A stretch of 51,617 nt of DNA from Alphaproteobacteria bacterium (GCA_018063245.1 JAGPBS010000006.1:1-51617); one strand, 5' to 3'. Counted from the stretch's first letter, positions 42,037 through 51,545 are shown. Notes: generated from the sequence alone by a model not told the origin. Made by a program: numbers and translations.

Positions 42037-42734
42037 GTGCCTGTTGCCTCTAGTTGGTGTATGCCATCTCTGACATGTAATCGGTGGTTTTCTATTTTTA
42101 GCACAGGATAGGAATATTCCTCAATCAAATGTTCATTGTGCGTCGCCAAAATAATTGTGGTGCCGAGTTGATTTAATTGTTCAAAGAGAGAGATGATTTT
42201 TCGGCCAATCTCATCATCAAGATTCCCGGTTGGCTCATCAGCAATTAAAATTTTGGGACGATTGATAATGGCCCTTGCAATGGCAGCTCTTTGTTTTTCT
42301 CCGCCAGAGAGAGTGGGTGGATATTTGTGAATTTTATTGCCAAGATGCACCCAATTTAAAAGTTCAATAATATGATCAGAGGAAATGCCTTCTGCGTTCT
42401 CAGTGAATTTAAGAGGAAGGGCAACATTTTCAAAAATGGTTAGGTGATCAAGCAGTTTGAAATCTTGGAAAACAATACCGATATCTTGACGTGCCAGAGC
42501 CCTGTCTTCATGATTGAGGAGATGTGTGTTTTTGCCGAAAAGATAAATGTTCCCATCATTTGGCAGACGCTCCATGGTGATTAATTTCAGGAATGTGGAT
42601 TTGCCTGCACCACTGACACCTGTTAAGAAGTGGAATGATCCTGGCATAAAATCGTAAGAAATGTCATTCAGAATCAGATTCTCATGATCATAAGAAGCGG
42701 AGGCGTGGTGGAATTTAATAATTGGGTTTGGCAT
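42033..42734 (-). CDS. ftsE: Cell division ATP-binding protein FtsE
   Basis: ABC ATPase that drives FtsX. The 233-residue protein has Walker A LTGVSGAGKSTFLKL (about residues 37-51), Q-loop IGIVFQDFKLLDHL, signature LSGGEKQRAAIARAI, Walker B ILIADEPTGNLD and H-loop ATHNEHLI. All ATPase residues are intact. First gene of the minus-strand division/envelope unit; divergent from the zinc-ribbon gene across an operator-like dyad. Confidence 0.95.
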   Translation of the reverse strand: MPNPIIKFHHASASYDHENLILNDISYDFMPGSFHFLTGVSGAGKSTFLKLITMERLPNDGNIYLFGKNTHLLNHEDRALARQDIGIVFQDFKLLDHLTIFENVALPLKFTENAEGISSDHIIELLNWVHLGNKIHKYPPTLSGGEKQRAAIARAIINRPKILIADEPTGNLDDEIGRKIISLFEQLNQLGTTIILATHNEHLIEEYSYPVLKIENHRLHVRDGIHQLEATGT

Positions 42735-42804
42735 AACAGGACCTATTTCATTTCAGAAAGTATTTTTGTTTACTTTACATCGTTGCAATTCAACAGAAAA
42801 GACT

Positions 42805-42824
42805 TTTCTGATTAAAATCAGAAA
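42805..42824. promoter_or_regulatory. Operator-like dyad between ftsE and the zinc-ribbon gene
   Basis: TTTCTGATT and AATCAGAAA (42805-42813, 42816-42824) form a perfect 9-bp inverted repeat around AA. A third related box, CAGAAAA, lies just upstream (42794-42800). It sits centrally in the 160-bp divergent intergenic region. Confidence 0.4.
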
Positions 42825-42894
42825 CATGACTTCTCTTTTATCCGATTCTAGGGTATAAAATAAAAAATGCTTCTAATATAAGGTGATTTGAACG

Positions 42895-43647
42895 ATGTTG
42901 GTCTCTTGTCAAAAATGCCAAGCACAATATAATGTTAAAGATGAACTGCTGCAGTCTGCACCGCGCAAGTTGCGCTGTGTGAAATGTGGGAATGTTTGGA
43001 CTGAAAAGAAAATAGGTGCGCCCGAGGTTGCTTCTATCAATCAGACATCAGCGCCAGCAGAGTCCGTAGCTGAGATCAAATCTGCAAAACCAAAATCAAA
43101 GCCACAAGCAGAAAAAGCGAAGGCAGATTTTCAGTTTGTTCAAAAGATTGCACCCTATAGCAAGTGGATTGCGCTTGCAGCTTCAATGGTTTTCATTTTG
43201 ACCTCAGCGATTATTTTCCGGAAAGAAGCAATTGCCATCTGGCCGCCGATTGCGATTGTTTATCAAACAGCTCAAATTCCAGTTGAGATTTTGGGTGATG
43301 GCCTTGCCTTTGAAGAGATTACCGCTAATCGGATTCAAGAAGAAGGTAAGCTTGTTTTGTTCTTAAAGGGTAAGATTGTAAATAATAGTGGTGAGGCTTT
43401 GATGATCCCACCTTTTGTTCAAGCTGTCTCAATCAGCCCTGATAAAAAGCCGATTGAGAAATGGCAATTTAAAGCGCCATCTCAAATGATCGCACCTGGT
43501 CAAGTTGTTGAATTCCAGAGTTTACTTAAAGATGTCAATGGCTTTGCCAATAATCTTGTGCTGCGATTTACAACAGGTGAGAAGAAAGATGCTCAAACTG
43601 CTTCTGCGGGTCGTGCTTCCCCAGAAGGCTCTGTAGAAACACATTAG
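42895..43647 (+). CDS. Zinc-ribbon (MJ0042-type) membrane protein with DUF3426-like domain
   Basis: The 250-residue protein begins with a zinc ribbon (CQKC at 5-8 and CVKC at 28-31), then a Lys/Ala-rich linker, one membrane helix (about 91-108), and an extracytoplasmic beta-rich DUF3426-like domain (VEILGDGLAFEEIT, then LVLFLKGKIVNNSGEAL). This family is often next to ftsE in alphaproteobacteria, as here. It may be a regulator or a scaffold; no function is established. Confidence 0.83.
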   Translation: MLVSCQKCQAQYNVKDELLQSAPRKLRCVKCGNVWTEKKIGAPEVASINQTSAPAESVAEIKSAKPKSKPQAEKAKADFQFVQKIAPYSKWIALAASMVFILTSAIIFRKEAIAIWPPIAIVYQTAQIPVEILGDGLAFEEITANRIQEEGKLVLFLKGKIVNNSGEALMIPPFVQAVSISPDKKPIEKWQFKAPSQMIAPGQVVEFQSLLKDVNGFANNLVLRFTTGEKKDAQTASAGRASPEGSVETH

Positions 43648-43663
43648 ACGCCTTACACTTGTC

Positions 43664-43714
43664 ACCCCCGCGACCTGTCGCGTTGAACCTTTAGCGTAGA
43701 GGGAAGGCGGGGGT
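43664..43714. repeat. Nested palindrome in the intergenic repeat cluster
   Basis: An outer pair ACCCCCGC/GCGGGGGT (43664-43671, 43707-43714) spans an inner hairpin CGCGAC/GTCGCG (43669-43674, 43677-43682). It is GC-rich against its surroundings, like a mobile palindromic repeat, and begins shortly after the zinc-ribbon stop. Confidence 0.6.
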
Positions 43715-43742
43715 CTAGAAAGTCTAACAACACGCACGTCAC

Positions 43743-43811
43743 GTCATGCCGAACTTGTTTCGGCATCTCTCTGTAATTATTAAGCAGATCCGATAACGAG
43801 TTCAGGATGAC
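43743..43811. repeat. Dispersed double-hairpin element, family A, diverged copy
   Basis: The first hairpin is perfect (ATGCCGAA/TTCGGCAT, 43746-43753 and 43759-43766). The second has a mutated left arm, while its right half CGAGTTCAGGATGAC is identical to the copy at 3383-3436. With the previous repeat it fills most of the 300-bp gap 43648-43947. The remainder holds only a possible -10 TATAAT (43926-43931) ahead of the M16 gene. Confidence 0.7.
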
Positions 43812-43947
43812 TTTATATTGAGAGATTTATTCACAGGTAAAGGTTTTCATGAGGCTTTCTTCATAGCGAAGAATCTTTTCTTGAAGAATGAAATGAAACT
43901 CAGTACACTCGAGAAATCCAAATAATATAATTTTAAAGGGGGAAAGA

Positions 43948-45366
43948 GTGAGAAAAGGTTTAGTATGGATGTGGATCTTGATTGCATTGTGTGTGATGGC
44001 TCTTGTTGTGGTTCGGTTCACGCCCTATGGTTCAAAGTTTAAAAATTTTCCAATGGTGAATAAAATTATGACTCTCGGTAAAAAATCTTCTGGTATCTTT
44101 CATCCTCAAGTGAAAACGCTTTCAAATGGTCTGCAAGTGATTGTTGTCGAAAATCATCGGGCGCCACTTGTGAATCATATTATTTGGTATCGCGTCGGGT
44201 CAGCAGATGAAGAAGGCGGTAAAACAGGGATTGCCCATTTTCTTGAACATCTTATGTTTGGACCAACATTGACAAAGCCTCGCGGAGAATATTTTAGAGA
44301 TATTGAAAGCGTCGGCGGAACGATGAATGCCTTTACCTCTGATGACTATACGGCTTATTACGCAAGTGTGGCAAAGGATCATTTGCAGTTTGTGATGCAA
44401 CTTGAAGCGGATAGGCTTAAAAATATTCAGTTTGAGCAAGGATTTTTTGATTCAGAGAAAAAAGTGATTCTTGAAGAGTGGAATTTTCGGATTGGTGATA
44501 ATCCAGAGCAAAAATTTAATTCACAATTTTTGCCAACATTGTTTAAGACTCACCCTTATGGCCGTGAGATTATAGGTTTGAAGGCAGATATTGCAGCTTT
44601 GACGATGGATGATGCAAAGGCTTTCCATGAAAAATGGTATGCGCCAAATAATGCAATTCTGGTTGTATCAGGAGATGTGGTCGCTGAAGAGGTCTTTTCA
44701 ATGGCTCAAAATGTCTATGGCATGATTGAAGCAAAAGAAATTCCGACGAGATCTAGAACATTGCCGGATCCGCTTTTGGCGAACTTTACGGTTACTTATG
44801 AAGACCCACTTCAAACACAATCTAAGATTGATCTTGCTTATTTGGTTCCATCAGAACCACAAAATTTAAAAGCTGGGCTTAGTCTTGCGATTCTTGAGGA
44901 AATTATGAATGAGAAATCATTTACTTTCTATGATTCGATGGTTAAGCAAGAGAAATGGCTTTTGGATTTTTCAGTTGGATATGATGCTGGGCGTGAAGAT
45001 TCAACAACTTTTGAGTTTGTGATGACATTGGTTGATGGCAAAAGGCCTGAAGATGCAACAAGGGCTTTTAAAGAGAAGTTAGCACAGCTTGTGAAAGATG
45101 GCGTATCAAAATCAACTTTCCAAGATGCAAAAAAACGTTTAATAGCGTCTGTTGATTATGCGCGTGATGGACTCATGTATCCTGGTCAAATTTTTGGACG
45201 CTCTTTGTGTGTTGGTCAAACGATTGATGATGTAGAAGATTGGCCAGCAGAGCTTGATCGGATCACCTTGAGTGATGTGAATGAGGCGCTTGTTAGCTAC
45301 TTTGGTCCAAACATGCACTATAGCGTTGGTTATATTTTGCCTCAAGCAGCTCAAAAGGCCCAGTGA
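43948..45366 (+). CDS. M16-family zinc metallopeptidase, catalytic member
   Basis: The 472-residue protein begins at GTG 43948 after AAGGGGGAAAG. A hydrophobic N-terminus (about residues 5-23) suggests a signal peptide or anchor. The inverted zinc motif HFLEH is at 97-101, with the third ligand in ILEEWNF at about 177. Later come the family pieces THPYGREIIGL and WYAPNNAILVVSGD. It probably works with the next, zinc-less gene as a two-chain peptidase, resembling bacterial relatives of mitochondrial processing peptidase. Substrate unknown; it would act in the periplasm. Confidence 0.9.
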   Translation: MRKGLVWMWILIALCVMALVVVRFTPYGSKFKNFPMVNKIMTLGKKSSGIFHPQVKTLSNGLQVIVVENHRAPLVNHIIWYRVGSADEEGGKTGIAHFLEHLMFGPTLTKPRGEYFRDIESVGGTMNAFTSDDYTAYYASVAKDHLQFVMQLEADRLKNIQFEQGFFDSEKKVILEEWNFRIGDNPEQKFNSQFLPTLFKTHPYGREIIGLKADIAALTMDDAKAFHEKWYAPNNAILVVSGDVVAEEVFSMAQNVYGMIEAKEIPTRSRTLPDPLLANFTVTYEDPLQTQSKIDLAYLVPSEPQNLKAGLSLAILEEIMNEKSFTFYDSMVKQEKWLLDFSVGYDAGREDSTTFEFVMTLVDGKRPEDATRAFKEKLAQLVKDGVSKSTFQDAKKRLIASVDYARDGLMYPGQIFGRSLCVGQTIDDVEDWPAELDRITLSDVNEALVSYFGPNMHYSVGYILPQAAQKAQ

Positions 45367-46790
45367 GTTTGATAGTCATGATGGGTAATATAAAAATGAA
45401 AAATAGAATCGGAATGGCGGCACACATGAAAAAATATGTTTCATCTCTCTCATTGATTACGGGATTGTTGGTTTGTTCTTTAGGATTTGGAAAAGTAGGA
45501 TTTGCAATGGATATTCAAGAAATTAAAACAGAATCGGGGATTAAGGTTTGGCTGGTAGAAGACCATTCAGCACCGATTTTGTCATTGCGCTTTTCGTTTG
45601 AGGCGGGTGAAAAGTATGATCCAATTGGTAAAGAAGGCACTGCTGATCTCATGTCAATGTTGTTAGTTGATGGTGCAGGCGATTTGGATGATGCAGCTTT
45701 TGATAAGGCTGTTTTGAATCTATCAGGCGGTATTGAATTTAACATGACAAAGGATCACTTGACAGGACAGCTGACAACACTGACTCAGAATCGATCAGAG
45801 ATGGCTGATTTGTTAAAGCTTGCTTTAATGAAGCCACGTTTTGATCCTGAGGCTTTTTCTAAAGTCGTTGATCGTGAAGTTCAGGCTTTGCAAGCTCAAG
45901 AAAAGGATAAGTATGATATTGCTTATAAGAAAGTTGCTGCGACTTTGTACCCAAATCATGTCTATGCCCGTTTTCCTACTATTTCAACGGTGAAACAAAT
46001 TACTATTGAAGATATTAAAGCTTTTCATCAAAAATGGATTGCGCAGGAAGGCTTGCTGATTGCAATCAGTGGTGATATTACGGCCAAAGAGGCTGAAAAA
46101 TTGGTTGAGCGTATTTTTGGTGATTTGTCAAAAACGCCAAAAGAGCCTTTAAAGCGTGAGATTATTCAAGTTGATGGTAAAGGGCAAGTTGTCAAAGTTG
46201 ATTTGGACATTCCACAAAGTTATGTATCGGTTACTCAAAAGGGTGTTGGACCTCATGATCAGAATTGGTTTGCACAAGTGATTGCATCACAAATTATGGG
46301 CGGTACTTTTTCATCGGTTTTAAATCATGAAATTCGTGAACTTCGTGGGCTAAGTTATGGTTTTAAAACGGGCATTTCAATAGAAGATGAACTGCAAACT
46401 TTTGATGCATATGGCGAAACCAAGAATGAATCTGCGGGTGAAGTGGTTTCTATTTTCTTGAAGGCCTGCCGTGATGTTCAGGCAACTGGCTTCACAGAAG
46501 ATCAACTTAGTAAAGCCAAAACCTATTTAAAAGGCCATATGCCTGTTCAACTCGATTCTAACAAAAATGTTTCAGCTTTTTTGATGGGCGGGATGCAGGA
46601 AAATATTTCGGCTGATCGCATTCGTCAATATGATCAAAATATTGATTCAGTGAGCCTGGATCAACTGAATCAATATACACAAAAGCTTTTTGTGCCTGAA
46701 TCGATGTTGATTGTTGTTGTTGGAAAGCCTGAGGGATTGAAATCGGCTGTTGCAGATTATTCCTATACACCACCTAAAACAAATCATTAA
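45363..46790 (+). CDS. M16-family peptidase-like protein, zinc site lost
   Basis: Up to 475 residues. The region where HxxEH should stand reads GTADLMSMLLVDG, so the zinc ligands are missing. The rest keeps the M16 fold (IKVWLVEDHSAPILSLRFSFEAG, IKAFHQKWIAQEGLLIAISGD). It is the usual non-catalytic partner of the preceding gene. The GTG at 45363 overlaps the upstream stop. Better for export is ATG 45426, which opens a standard signal peptide (MKKYVSSLSLITGLLVCSL, cleavage near GFA). ATG 45396 is a third choice. Confidence 0.87.
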   Translation: MSLIVMMGNIKMKNRIGMAAHMKKYVSSLSLITGLLVCSLGFGKVGFAMDIQEIKTESGIKVWLVEDHSAPILSLRFSFEAGEKYDPIGKEGTADLMSMLLVDGAGDLDDAAFDKAVLNLSGGIEFNMTKDHLTGQLTTLTQNRSEMADLLKLALMKPRFDPEAFSKVVDREVQALQAQEKDKYDIAYKKVAATLYPNHVYARFPTISTVKQITIEDIKAFHQKWIAQEGLLIAISGDITAKEAEKLVERIFGDLSKTPKEPLKREIIQVDGKGQVVKVDLDIPQSYVSVTQKGVGPHDQNWFAQVIASQIMGGTFSSVLNHEIRELRGLSYGFKTGISIEDELQTFDAYGETKNESAGEVVSIFLKACRDVQATGFTEDQLSKAKTYLKGHMPVQLDSNKNVSAFLMGGMQENISADRIRQYDQNIDSVSLDQLNQYTQKLFVPESMLIVVVGKPEGLKSAVADYSYTPPKTNH

Positions 46791-46800
46791 GTCAGTAACT

Positions 46801-48420
46801 ATGGTGCAAAAAATGACTCCTTCTATTCAAGATGGGAAGGCATTTCAAGCCTTACAACAACATTTTGACAGCAAAATGACTAAGGCTGATATGCGTCGGT
46901 TTTTTGCTGAAGATCCTGATAGAGCCAAGCGATTTTCATGTCAGCATGATGGTTTCTTTTTAGATTATAGTAAAAATATCATCACGACTGAGACAATGTC
47001 ATTACTGAGAGAATTTGCAGAAGAGCGCGAATTTTCAAAAGAAAGAGAAAGACTTTTTTCAGGTGAAAAACTGAATGCAACAGAAGGGCGTTCGGTCTTG
47101 CATATGGCTATTCGTGCTGATGCTGAAGATATTTTTATGCATGATGGTCAAAATGTGATGCCATCTGTCTTGAGTGAAAGAAAGAGATGCTTTGAGTTCG
47201 CTGAAAAGATACGCACCGGTGAATTGCGTGGGCATACAGGTAAGGCGATTCGCAAGGTTATCAATATAGGAATTGGTGGATCAGATTTAGGGCCGCGCTT
47301 TTTGGTTCGGGCTCTGAAAGAATTTAGGGCGCCTCATCTATCTTTTTATTTTGTATCGAATATTGATCCTTATGATATTACAGAGATTTTATCAGCCTGT
47401 GATCCGGAAGAAACTTTGTTTATTGTGGCATCAAAAACTTTTACAACGTTTGAAACCCTCAAGAATGCGATTTTGGCTAAAAATTGGCTGATTGCAGGTG
47501 TTGGCGGTGATAAGAAGGCGATTGAATCACATTTTGTTGCTGTTTCAGCAGCCGTTGAGAAAGCAAAAGAATTCGGTATAAAGCCTGATCGTATTTTTGG
47601 TTTTTGGGATTTTGTTGGCGGCCGGTTTAGCTCATGGTCATCAATAGGCCTATCGCTTATGATAGCGATAGGGGCTGATCATTTCAGAGCCTTTTTAAAG
47701 GGCGGTCGCGCGATGGATCAGCATTTTAAGACAGCGCCTTTAGAGCAGAATATGCCGCTTTTGATGGCTTTATTGTCATTCTGGTATGTGTCTTTTTTTG
47801 GAGCATCAGCTATGGCTGTGTTGCCTTATGATCAAAGGCTTGAGTTTTTTGTGAATTATCTTCAGCAATTGATGATGGAAAGCAATGGTAAATCTGCAGG
47901 ACGTGATGGAGACCTTGTCACTTATGCCACGTCACCCGTTGTGTTTGGTCAAGTTGGAACCAATGGACAGCATGCCTTTTTTCAAATGCTTCATCAGGGA
48001 TCGCATTTTATACCGCTTGAGTTTTTAGGAATTGTTCAGGCAGCTCATGATCATCAAGATCATCACGAAGCTTTACTTGTCAATTTGATTGCCCAAAGCG
48101 AAGCATTTTTGTTAGGGTCTGATGGGAAAAAAATTTCCGATGATTTCCCAGCACATTTGCATTTTGAGGGCAATAAGCCATCCAATATATTATTGATTGA
48201 TCGATTGACGCCTTATTCTATGGGGTCATTATTGGCCTTATATGAGCATCGTGTTTTTTGTGAAGGTGTGTTTTGGAATATCAATTCATTTGATCAATTT
48301 GGTGTTGAGCTTGGAAAGAAACTTGCTTTGACAATTTCCCAAGATATTGCTTCACATGAGTTTTCACGTCATGATTCATCGACAGCACGCTTGATGACAA
48401 AGATTCAGAGTATTGAGTAG
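46801..48420 (+). CDS. pgi: Glucose-6-phosphate isomerase
   Basis: Interconverts glucose-6- and fructose-6-phosphate. The protein has 539 residues from ATG 46801, just after the M16 stop. Family signatures are INIGIGGSDLGPRF, the SIS-domain FIVASKTFTTFETL, GFWDFVGGRFSSWSSIG, and the catalytic Glu in FFVNYLQQLMMESNGKS. GQVGTNGQHAFFQMLHQG, with the active His, comes later. The gene overlaps neither neighbour; mutL starts one base after its stop. Confidence 0.96.
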   Translation: MVQKMTPSIQDGKAFQALQQHFDSKMTKADMRRFFAEDPDRAKRFSCQHDGFFLDYSKNIITTETMSLLREFAEEREFSKERERLFSGEKLNATEGRSVLHMAIRADAEDIFMHDGQNVMPSVLSERKRCFEFAEKIRTGELRGHTGKAIRKVINIGIGGSDLGPRFLVRALKEFRAPHLSFYFVSNIDPYDITEILSACDPEETLFIVASKTFTTFETLKNAILAKNWLIAGVGGDKKAIESHFVAVSAAVEKAKEFGIKPDRIFGFWDFVGGRFSSWSSIGLSLMIAIGADHFRAFLKGGRAMDQHFKTAPLEQNMPLLMALLSFWYVSFFGASAMAVLPYDQRLEFFVNYLQQLMMESNGKSAGRDGDLVTYATSPVVFGQVGTNGQHAFFQMLHQGSHFIPLEFLGIVQAAHDHQDHHEALLVNLIAQSEAFLLGSDGKKISDDFPAHLHFEGNKPSNILLIDRLTPYSMGSLLALYEHRVFCEGVFWNINSFDQFGVELGKKLALTISQDIASHEFSRHDSSTARLMTKIQSIE

Positions 48421-48421
48421 A

Positions 48422-50221
48422 ATGGCGCATATTCGGATATTATCGGACCGCTTGGTGAATCAAATTGCTGCGGGGGAGGTGGTTGAAAGACCTTCTGCTG
48501 TTATCAAAGAGCTTGTTGAAAATTCAATTGATGCAGGTGCAACAGAGATTTCAATTTGGATTAGAGATGGCGGTGTCGCTTTTATCAAAATTGTGGACAA
48601 TGGGTGCGGTATTGCAAAAGATGAGATCCGGGTTGCCTTGATGCGTCATGCGACCTCAAAGTTAGCTGATGAAAATTTACTCCATATTTCAACAATGGGT
48701 TTCAGGGGCGAGGCTTTGCCTTCTATTGCTTCTGTATCACGTTTTTCCATTACGAGTCGTCAAAAAGAGGCAGAAGAGGCTTGGTCTTTGACATTAGAAG
48801 CAGGGCAAGAAGTGTCTTTTGTACCGGCTAATTTACAACAAGGCACTGACATTGAAGTCAGAGATTTATTTTTTGCAACGCCTGCACGGCTGAAATTTCT
48901 GAAATCAGCACAGACGGAGCAGTCCTATATCGTTGAAACGGTTCAAGCTCTTGCCATGGCGAACCCTCAGATTGCCTTTAAGCTCTCTGCAAATGATCGT
49001 GACATGTTAACACTTCCAGTTCCATTTGATGCAAGCGAGGTCTTGAGTCTCTCACGCATTGCAAAAATATTGGGGAAGGATTTTGAGACCAACTCGATCA
49101 AGATTTCAATTGCAAAGGAAAATATTCGGCTGGATGGGTATGTTTCCTTGCCAAATTATCATAAGTCAACAGGGCAATATCAATACTTGTTTGTCAATGG
49201 GCGCATGGTGAAGGATAAAGTACTTTTAACGGCGATTCGTGTTGCTTATGGCGATGTTTTGCCGCGTGGTCGTTTCCCACTCTTGGCTCTATTTTTGGTT
49301 CTGCCCTATGACTTTGTTGATGTGAATGTGCACCCGCAGAAAACGGAACTACGATTCAGAGATGTGAATATGGTGCGTGGATTTTTGATTTCAGCCCTCA
49401 AAGAGGCGATTTCAGGCCAAGCGAATCAATCTGCTGACGTGCTCTCAGATAGGACAATTGCTCAATTTGTGTCTTACCGAAGTCCGGTGGTTCAGGAGCG
49501 TGCGAGAGAGTCTTTATTTGAGGCTTATCAGCCTTATGAATCAAAGGTTGAAGAGCCTGCCTCTGAATTGTTTATGAGGGAATCATTGCCGCCCATGGTC
49601 AAAGCTGAGGCTTTAGACATTAGAGAAGAAGAGGTCTATCCGTTAGGAGCGGCAACAGCCCAGGTTCATGAGAATTACATTATTGCTCAAACGGAAGAAG
49701 GCATTGTGATTGTGGATCAGCACGCGGCTCATGAAAGGCTTGTTTATGAGCAGATGAAGTCCTATTTTATTGACGGAGGCGTTTCATCGCAGCAGTTATT
49801 GATTCCTGAGATTGTGTCTTTGTCAGCGACATCATTTGCCTCTCTTTTAACCCATCAAGAGGAACTGGCCAAAATGGGCTTGCAATTTGAGGCTTTTGGG
49901 CAATCAGAAATTATCGTTCATGAGGTTCCAAGCCTATTGGGAAAAGCGAATGTCAAAAAAATGATGGAAGATCTAGCAGATGAGATCGCCGAGTTCGGTG
50001 CGATTGAATCTCTGCGTGAAAGATTGGATCATGTTTGCGCGACAATGGCTTGTCATGGTTCTGTTAGATCAGGACGGAAATTGACGATTGCCGAGATGAA
50101 TGCCTTACTAAGAGACATGGAAAAAAACCCATATTCAGGCCAATGTAATCATGGTAGGCCCACTTATATCACCCTTAAAAAGGACGATATAGAAAAGCTC
50201 TTTGGCCGTAAGGGATTTTGA
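48422..50221 (+). CDS. mutL: DNA mismatch repair protein MutL
   Basis: Couples MutS mismatch recognition to strand removal. The 599-residue protein has the GHKL ATPase N-terminus: LVNQIAAGEVVERPSAVIKE, DNGCGIAKDE, ATSKL and TMGFRGEALPSIASVS. A variable linker spans about 340-410. The C-terminal dimerisation domain contains VDQHAAHERLVYEQ and ends near GQCNHGRPTYI. The ATG at 48422 is preferred. A TTG at 48413 would overlap pgi. The QCNHGRP and DQHAAHERL elements are typical of endonuclease-type MutL, although a full DQHAx2Ex4E reading (DQHAAHERLVYE) should be checked by alignment. Confidence 0.96.
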   Translation: MAHIRILSDRLVNQIAAGEVVERPSAVIKELVENSIDAGATEISIWIRDGGVAFIKIVDNGCGIAKDEIRVALMRHATSKLADENLLHISTMGFRGEALPSIASVSRFSITSRQKEAEEAWSLTLEAGQEVSFVPANLQQGTDIEVRDLFFATPARLKFLKSAQTEQSYIVETVQALAMANPQIAFKLSANDRDMLTLPVPFDASEVLSLSRIAKILGKDFETNSIKISIAKENIRLDGYVSLPNYHKSTGQYQYLFVNGRMVKDKVLLTAIRVAYGDVLPRGRFPLLALFLVLPYDFVDVNVHPQKTELRFRDVNMVRGFLISALKEAISGQANQSADVLSDRTIAQFVSYRSPVVQERARESLFEAYQPYESKVEEPASELFMRESLPPMVKAEALDIREEEVYPLGAATAQVHENYIIAQTEEGIVIVDQHAAHERLVYEQMKSYFIDGGVSSQQLLIPEIVSLSATSFASLLTHQEELAKMGLQFEAFGQSEIIVHEVPSLLGKANVKKMMEDLADEIAEFGAIESLRERLDHVCATMACHGSVRSGRKLTIAEMNALLRDMEKNPYSGQCNHGRPTYITLKKDDIEKLFGRKGF

Positions 50222-50248
50222 TTGGTATTCGGTGTGTGCGCTTATTGC

Positions 50249-51379
50249 TTAAAAAGTAAGCTGATAGCGTGCTGATTGTTGTCGGCCATATTTTTGGATA
50301 AGATTTAACTCTAAGAGTGTGTTGATTGCATAAATAACTGTACGGCGTGGCAATCGTGTTTCTTGAACAATTGTATGGGTTGTTAATCGAATTTCGGGGT
50401 GATTCTTAAAACAATTTAGGACATGTGCGGCTGATTCATGCAAGCCGCGTTCAGCAGAGAATTTTTGTTTCGCAACGTCAATACCTGCAATTGATTCTTT
50501 GATGATTTTGATCATGAATTTCAGGAAAAGCTGTATTTGATAGTCCATGGGGTTTTGTTTGAACGTGCCGTTTGAGCATTTGTTTAGAACGTAATAATAT
50601 TCTTCTTTATTTTTTTCAATGTATCGATCAATTGCTAAATACCGCGACACATATGAAATCGTTTCAGACTGAGACTGTAGTAGGCTTAATAAAAATAGAC
50701 CTCTGCCAAGTCGTCCATTTCCATCTTGAAAAGGATGGATAGCCAAGAATCTGTAAATAAATTCTGCTGTAACAGTTATTGGCCAAGGTGCTTGCGGAAG
50801 ATTAAGATTGTACCATTCCACGAGATCCCTCATTGCAGCACTTGTGATAGGTCCTGCATCAGCCGTTTGAAAAACAGTTTTTGTTTTACCAGTTGTGTGA
50901 TTGACTTCAACAACTGAATTTGATTGTGTTTTATATTGTCCGGCGTAGGTAATAGCTTTTTGATAAGGTGATAAAAGTTCAAAATGGAGGAATCTGATAT
51001 CGCTCTCTCTGAGCGGGATAAAGTCTGTCGGATTTTGATAGATCAGCATGAGCATCGCACGACAACCGGCAACCTCTTCAATGCTTCTTTCTCGATCTTT
51101 AGAAAGTTTATTTTCAATGATGTCTCTGTTTTCTTGCAGAGCAGAGGGTTTTCCATCTTCTGTTAAAATAGTGTCGAGCCAACTGATTTCTATGTCTGTT
51201 AAAAGAGCATTTTCAATTCGTGTCGATGATCCAATCATGCTGATTTTGGCATAACGATGTAGCCCGTCTCTTTCATCTTGAGAGAGGCTTTTTAGGTCGT
51301 GATATGCAATAGCAAACTCATTGTCGAGTTGTTTGAGAAGGCTGATGAGTGTGGTATCTAGTGTAAAAGATAGGTTCAT
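50249..51379 (-). CDS. Fic-domain protein, class II self-inhibited type, with C-terminal winged helix
   Basis: AMP-transferase-type Fic protein of 376 residues from ATG 51379. The N-terminal helix carries the inhibitory motif STRIEN (residues 52-57, pattern S/TxxxEN), which blocks ATP binding until relieved. The active site HPFQDGNGRLGR is at 215-226 and is complete, with catalytic His215. Residues about 310-376 look like a winged helix (TTHTIVQETRLPRRTVIYAI). A longer start at 51436 is possible. The promoter at 51386-51414 puts transcription near the 51379 ATG, which has no Shine-Dalgarno. Inverted boxes over this promoter suggest self-repression by the winged helix. Confidence 0.88.
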   Translation of the reverse strand: MNLSFTLDTTLISLLKQLDNEFAIAYHDLKSLSQDERDGLHRYAKISMIGSSTRIENALLTDIEISWLDTILTEDGKPSALQENRDIIENKLSKDRERSIEEVAGCRAMLMLIYQNPTDFIPLRESDIRFLHFELLSPYQKAITYAGQYKTQSNSVVEVNHTTGKTKTVFQTADAGPITSAAMRDLVEWYNLNLPQAPWPITVTAEFIYRFLAIHPFQDGNGRLGRGLFLLSLLQSQSETISYVSRYLAIDRYIEKNKEEYYYVLNKCSNGTFKQNPMDYQIQLFLKFMIKIIKESIAGIDVAKQKFSAERGLHESAAHVLNCFKNHPEIRLTTHTIVQETRLPRRTVIYAINTLLELNLIQKYGRQQSARYQLTF

Positions 51380-51385
51380 GATAAT

Positions 51386-51437
51386 ACTATACTTTAATGT
51401 GCAACGATGTGCAACATTATTTTGTAAATGTTGCACA
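51386..51437 (-). promoter_or_regulatory. Promoter and operator-like boxes of the fic gene
   Basis: On the minus strand TTGCAC (51414-51409), 17-bp spacer, TATAGT (51391-51386). GTTGCACAT-type boxes stand at 51397-51405 and 51407-51415, plus an inverted copy at 51428-51437. Boxes two and three make a perfect 10-bp inverted repeat (51408-51417, 51428-51437). The -10 ends six bases before the ATG, so the mRNA may be leaderless. Confidence 0.6.
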
Positions 51438-51485
51438 AAAGTGTCGTGCTATTTTAATAATTTTTAATTATTTATTAATTATCTA

Positions 51486-51513
51486 TTGAAAAAGTTTGAA
51501 TATTATGTATAAT
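51486..51513 (+). promoter_or_regulatory. Promoter of the gene leaving the window
   Basis: TTGAAA (51486-51491), 16-bp spacer, TATAAT (51508-51513). A second TATAAT overlaps at 51514-51519. Leader of about 25 nt with AAGGGAGA before the ATG at 51546. Confidence 0.55.
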
Positions 51514-51545
51514 TATAATGTATTTTTATTTAAAGGGAGATAATC

